DNA from: Stigonema ocellatum SAG 48.90 = DSM 106950
Lineage (GTDB): Bacteria > Cyanobacteriota > Cyanobacteriia > Cyanobacteriales > Nostocaceae
Length of the DNA: 64,000 nt
NCBI GenBank assembly: GCA_016903675.1
Contig: JADQBA010000029.1
Coordinates: 8,832 to 72,831, forward strand
Direction: 5' to 3'
Made by a program: the position numbers and the translations under genes. Shown here piece by piece: positions 60,742 to 64,000 of this stretch. Position 1 is the stretch's first letter. Each line of letters begins with the position of its first letter. The notes under the pieces were generated by a model, which was not told where the DNA came from, did not search any database, and was given only the letters and a program-made list of their open reading frames with translations.

Positions 60742-61181
60742 GGGTGAGTCAAAAAATTATTCTGCTAGTGGAAGATAATCCTGATGACGAAGCTCTAGCT
60801 ATGCGAGCGCTCAAGCGCAACCACATCAGCAATCAGATCGTGGTGGCTCATGACGGTGTTGAAGCCTTGGATTACCTGTTCGGCACTGGAGTTCATCTTG
60901 GTCGAGACATTACCATCAAACCCACAGTAATTTTGCTGGATTTAAAACTACCCCGCATTGATGGTATGGAAGTGTTGCGCCGCTTGCGAGAAGACGAACG
61001 CACCAGCCTCCTACCTGTGGTGGTGCTAACCACCTCCAGTGAAGAACAGGATTTGCTCAATAGTTATAGCTTAGGATGCAATAGTTACATCCGTAAACCC
61101 GTGGATTTTCTCCAGTTTTCGGAAGCAGTCCGACAACTGGGGATGTACTGGCTACTGATGAACGAGGTACCACCCATTTAG
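60738..61181 (+). CDS. Rcp1-like single-domain response regulator
   Basis: 147 residues: receiver domain only, with acidic pair EDNPDDE, phospho-acceptor Asp in VILLDLKLPRIDG, Thr in VLTTSSEEQD and Lys in YIRKPVDFLQF. The insertion YLFGTGVHLGRDI and the C-terminus LGMYWLLMNEVPP are marks of the Rcp1 family, partners of phytochrome-like kinases. The start overlaps the end of the kinase remnant by four bases. The hybrid kinase follows by 13 bases, so a cotranscribed unit is expected. Confidence 0.9.
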   Translation: MRVSQKIILLVEDNPDDEALAMRALKRNHISNQIVVAHDGVEALDYLFGTGVHLGRDITIKPTVILLDLKLPRIDGMEVLRRLREDERTSLLPVVVLTTSSEEQDLLNSYSLGCNSYIRKPVDFLQFSEAVRQLGMYWLLMNEVPPI

Positions 61182-61194
61182 AGAGTCAATCAAA

Positions 61195-63489
61195 ATGAAC
61201 CCCCACCTCCGTGTTCTAATTGTTGAGGATTCTGAAGATGACACCCTCCTAACTCTGAGAGAGTTACGTCGAGGTGGATACATCGTCACCTATCTTAGAG
61301 TGGATACCCCAGATGCCATGGAGGCTGCTTTAGAGGAACAGCCTTGGGACATCGTGATCGCAGATTACAGCCTGCCTGCCTTCAGTGCGCCGGCAGCCCT
61401 GAAAGTCCTCCAGAGCCGGAGGCTCGATTTTCCATTTATCATTGTCTCTGGTACCATTGGCGAGGAAACTGCCGTCGCTGCCATGAAAGCCGGAGCTAAT
61501 GACTACCTAATTAAAGGCAATCTCACCCGCCTAGTACCTGCGGTGGAACGGGAACTACGGGAGACCCTTGATCGGCAAAAACGGTTTAGTGCTGAACAAG
61601 CTCTACGGGAAAGCGAAAACCGCTTCCGGACGCTGTGTACCTCGGCTCCTGTTGGTATCTTCCAAACCGATGCCCAAGGTCATAATACCTACAATAATCC
61701 GCAGTGGCATGAAATTTCAGGTCTAGGTGACAAAGAAAGTTTAGGCGAAGGCTGGACTAAGGCGATCCATCCAGAAGATCGTACTCTTGTTCTTCAAGAC
61801 TGGCAGGGTGCAGTATCTAAACAGGAGGCATGGATTCATGAGTACAGACTCCTTACCCCTGAGGATCAGGTGAGGTGGGTACGTGTTCTTGCTAGCCCAA
61901 TGTACTCCTCACAGGGTGAGTTTTTAGGTCATGTGGGGACAGTGGAGGACATCACTGAACACAAGCAAGCAGCACAGAAAATATACGAACAAGCAGCCCT
62001 GCTCAATATCTCAACAGACGCCATCTACGTTCGTAACCTAGAAAACCAGATATTATTCTGGAATAAAGGTGCTGAGCGTCTTTACGGATGGAAGGCAGTA
62101 GAAGTCCTGGGCTATAATGCCGCTGAGATTTTGTACAAGTCTAGGGATTTGCAGCAATTTCAAGAAATACAGGCAATCCTGGCTAAGGATAGTCAGTGGC
62201 AGGGTGAGTTGCAGCAAATCACAAAAGGTGGCAAAGAAATTATCGTTGAAAGTCGCTGGACACTTATGCGTGATGAAGCTGGTGTTCCCAAATCAATTCT
62301 CACAGTCAGTACCAATATCACAGAAAAGAAACAACTCGAGGCACAATTTCTCCGCACCCAACGACTGGAAAGTCTAGGGACTCTGGCCTCCGGCATTGCC
62401 CACGACTTTAACAACATCCTTACTCCCATTCTAGCAGCAGCTCAACTGCTTCCCCTCAAATTTCCTGACCTTGATGAGAACAGTCAGCAACTGGTGACTA
62501 TATTGGAAGGTAGCGCAAAGCGAGGCGCTGATTTGGTCAAGCAAATTCTCTCGTTTACTCGAGGGGTGGAAGGGAGTCGTACCATCGTCCAGGTTCGGCA
62601 TTTGCTTTCAGATGTGGTGCAGGTTGCAAAGCGAACCTTCCCAAAATCCATCGACACCCAAACCAATATAGTACCAGATCTGTGGATGGTTTTTGCAGAT
62701 GCAACTCAACTTCATCAGGTGCTGATGAACCTAATCGTAAATGCCCGCGACGCCATGCCCAATGGTGGTTCCCTGAACATTAGCGCTCTCAACCTTTGGA
62801 TTGATCAAAACTATGCTCACATACATGTGGATGCTGATGTGGGTCCCTATATTGTCATTACTATTGCTGATAGCGGCACGGGCATTCCACCAGAAATTAT
62901 GGAACGCATTTTTGATCCCTTTTTTACCACCAAAGAGTTGGGTAAGGGGACTGGTCTAGGACTTTCCACTGTCATGGGCATTATTAAAAGTCACGGCGGT
63001 TTTGTGACTGTAAACAGCGAGTTGGGAAAAGGGAGCAGCTTTAAGGTTTATCTGCCTAGTAACCAAGTCACTGAAACCCAAATAGCAGCCGATGCTGAAC
63101 TATCAAACGGCAATGGTGAATTGATTTTGATAGTAGATGACGAGGTGACAATTGGCGAAATTACCAAAACTACGCTCGAAAGCCATAATTACAGGGTTTT
63201 AACTGCCAGCAATGGAGTTGAGGCACTCATACTCTATGCTCAGCACAAGGATGATGTTAGTGTGGTGTTGATAGACCTCATGATGCCAGGGATGGATGGT
63301 TCTACTACGATTCTCACTTTGCAACGTATAAATCCACACGTACAAATTATTGCCATGAGCGGAATGATGGTCAATGGGGCTACTGCTCAACATAAGAGCC
63401 TTGGAATCCTTGGATTCTTGTCAAAACCCTTCACAGCCGAGGCATTACTGAGTACCCTGCAGGCGGTGCTACACTCTTCACAAACCTGA
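61195..63489 (+). CDS. Hybrid histidine kinase: REC-PAS-PAS-HisKA-HATPase-REC
   Basis: 764 residues, soluble. The N-terminal receiver has Asp in IVIADYSLPAFSA and Lys in YLIKGNLTRL. PAS domains lie at about 140-260 (FRTLCTSAPVGIFQTDAQG, VGTVEDITEHKQA) and 270-385 (STDAIYVRNLENQILFWNKGAERLYGW). HisKA of the type LGTLASGIAHDFNNILTPI and HATPase_c (LIVNARDAMPNGG, DSGTGIPPE, GKGTGLGLSTV) follow, then a second receiver (LIVDDEVTIGE, VVLIDLMMPGMDG, FLSKPFTAEAL). It is likely a relay component receiving phosphate from an upstream kinase and acting with the Rcp1-like regulator encoded just before it. Confidence 0.92.
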   Translation: MNPHLRVLIVEDSEDDTLLTLRELRRGGYIVTYLRVDTPDAMEAALEEQPWDIVIADYSLPAFSAPAALKVLQSRRLDFPFIIVSGTIGEETAVAAMKAGANDYLIKGNLTRLVPAVERELRETLDRQKRFSAEQALRESENRFRTLCTSAPVGIFQTDAQGHNTYNNPQWHEISGLGDKESLGEGWTKAIHPEDRTLVLQDWQGAVSKQEAWIHEYRLLTPEDQVRWVRVLASPMYSSQGEFLGHVGTVEDITEHKQAAQKIYEQAALLNISTDAIYVRNLENQILFWNKGAERLYGWKAVEVLGYNAAEILYKSRDLQQFQEIQAILAKDSQWQGELQQITKGGKEIIVESRWTLMRDEAGVPKSILTVSTNITEKKQLEAQFLRTQRLESLGTLASGIAHDFNNILTPILAAAQLLPLKFPDLDENSQQLVTILEGSAKRGADLVKQILSFTRGVEGSRTIVQVRHLLSDVVQVAKRTFPKSIDTQTNIVPDLWMVFADATQLHQVLMNLIVNARDAMPNGGSLNISALNLWIDQNYAHIHVDADVGPYIVITIADSGTGIPPEIMERIFDPFFTTKELGKGTGLGLSTVMGIIKSHGGFVTVNSELGKGSSFKVYLPSNQVTETQIAADAELSNGNGELILIVDDEVTIGEITKTTLESHNYRVLTASNGVEALILYAQHKDDVSVVLIDLMMPGMDGSTTILTLQRINPHVQIIAMSGMMVNGATAQHKSLGILGFLSKPFTAEALLSTLQAVLHSSQT

Positions 63490-64000
63490 GATTCAGGGCA
63501 AATGCATCTAAAGGAGCTCTCAAGAAACACTCTTGAGTGGGGAGTAGGGAGTGGGGAGTGGGGAGTGGGGGAAGAGGGGGAAGAGGGGGAATGGTGGTGT
63601 TTCTTCCATTCATAGGGGGTGGTGCGCCGCCCGTGGGGTGTTCTTAAGAAACACGCTCGTAGGGAGTGGGGAGTGGGGAGTGGGGGGGAAGAGGGGAATG
63701 GGGGTGTTTGTTTCATTCATAACGGGTGGTGCGCCGCCTGTGGGGCGCTTTCAAGAAACACGAGTTGGAGGAGGGGGGGAAGGGGGGAGTGTCCGAGGGG
63801 GGGGAATTCGTGTTTCTTTCATTCGTAGCGGGTGGTGCGCCGCCCGTGGGCCTGATCTTAAGAAACACATTTTATAACCCTTATACAGCAAGGCTTTCAG
63901 GAAATCTACAAAAATGTGTTTCTACAGGATGTTGCGTCGTTGGCGATGTCTGACGACAAGCCGCTAAGAGCGTCTACGCCGCTAGTGAGGGGCTGACCAG
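63490..64000. repeat. Degenerate tandem repeat of ~106-107 bases with G-rich runs
   Basis: The core GGTGGTGCGCCGCC occurs at 63618, 63725 and 63831, each with CATTCATA/CATTCGTA before and AAGAAACAC after, so three units of ~106 bases are in tandem. Between the cores lie GGGGAGT heptamers and other G-rich runs of variable length. Frames through the array are open by composition only. The last ~130 bases (63871-64000) show no gene. Confidence 0.8.

Overview
The window reads as chromosomal DNA of a filamentous cyanobacterium, most likely a Nostocales/Scytonema-Tolypothrix type. Support for this: dense GCGATCGC (HIP1) sites, ndhH and a carboxysomal-type carbonic anhydrase, an XisI protein, many GAF/PAS two-component kinases, and abundant cyanobacterial G-rich short tandem repeats (GGGGAGTGGGGAATGGGG type), including copies inside genes. 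No rRNA, tRNA or CRISPR array was recognised.

Layout. 1-4.2 kb: 3' part of a nucleotidyltransferase-phosphomannomutase fusion, a DUF433/DUF5615 toxin-antitoxin pair and a sugar-type ABC ATPase carrying an in-frame repeat expansion. 4.8-11.05 kb (all minus): a three-gene locus coding for a CHAT-protease/VMAP-like protein, a MoxR AAA+ ATPase and a vWA protein ending in an FGE/C-type-lectin-fold domain. This fits the published ternary vWA-MoxR-VMAP class of NTP-dependent conflict systems. The last ~45 residues of the vWA-FGE protein look like the variable repeat of a diversity-generating retroelement, although no template repeat or reverse transcriptase is in the window. 11.9-31.8 kb: ssb, a fused peptide ABC ATPase, a CheB/CheR signalling island bracketed by two related histidine kinases, rsmH, ndhH, a bilin-type GAF protein, an IsrB (HNH-less IscB relative) element with a likely omega-RNA, a MidA-type methyltransferase, a beta-hydroxyacid dehydrogenase, a LabA-like NYN protein and an OmpR/BaeS-type two-component pair. 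32-41 kb is an accessory, decayed region: an IS5-family remnant, HtrA, XisI, a PIN toxin pair, an EACC1-caspase pair with a broken EACC1 duplicate, two Uma2 nucleases and orphan antitoxin-like genes.

41-64 kb: ileS, an orphan double-glycine peptide, ParA, a secreted Excalibur-like protein and beta-carbonic anhydrase. Then (minus) comes a natural-product cluster: ThDP enzyme, KAS III, aromatic ammonia-lyase, CoA ligase, enoyl reductase. Its gene content recalls the furanolide (cyanobacterin) pathway, and it carries an internal deletion fusing the first 79 codons of KAS III to the C-terminal half of the lyase. The window closes with a giant Ser/Thr kinase-ATPase-histidine kinase gene split by one in-frame stop, two response-regulator/kinase genes and a ~106-bp tandem repeat.

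Genes and repeats together: two separate caspase-fold conflict loci, an RNA-guided nuclease-family element and several toxin-antitoxin modules make this a defence- and mobile-element-rich stretch. Non-autonomous terminal-inverted-repeat elements with visible 10-bp target duplications, and decaying genes, show continuing remodelling.
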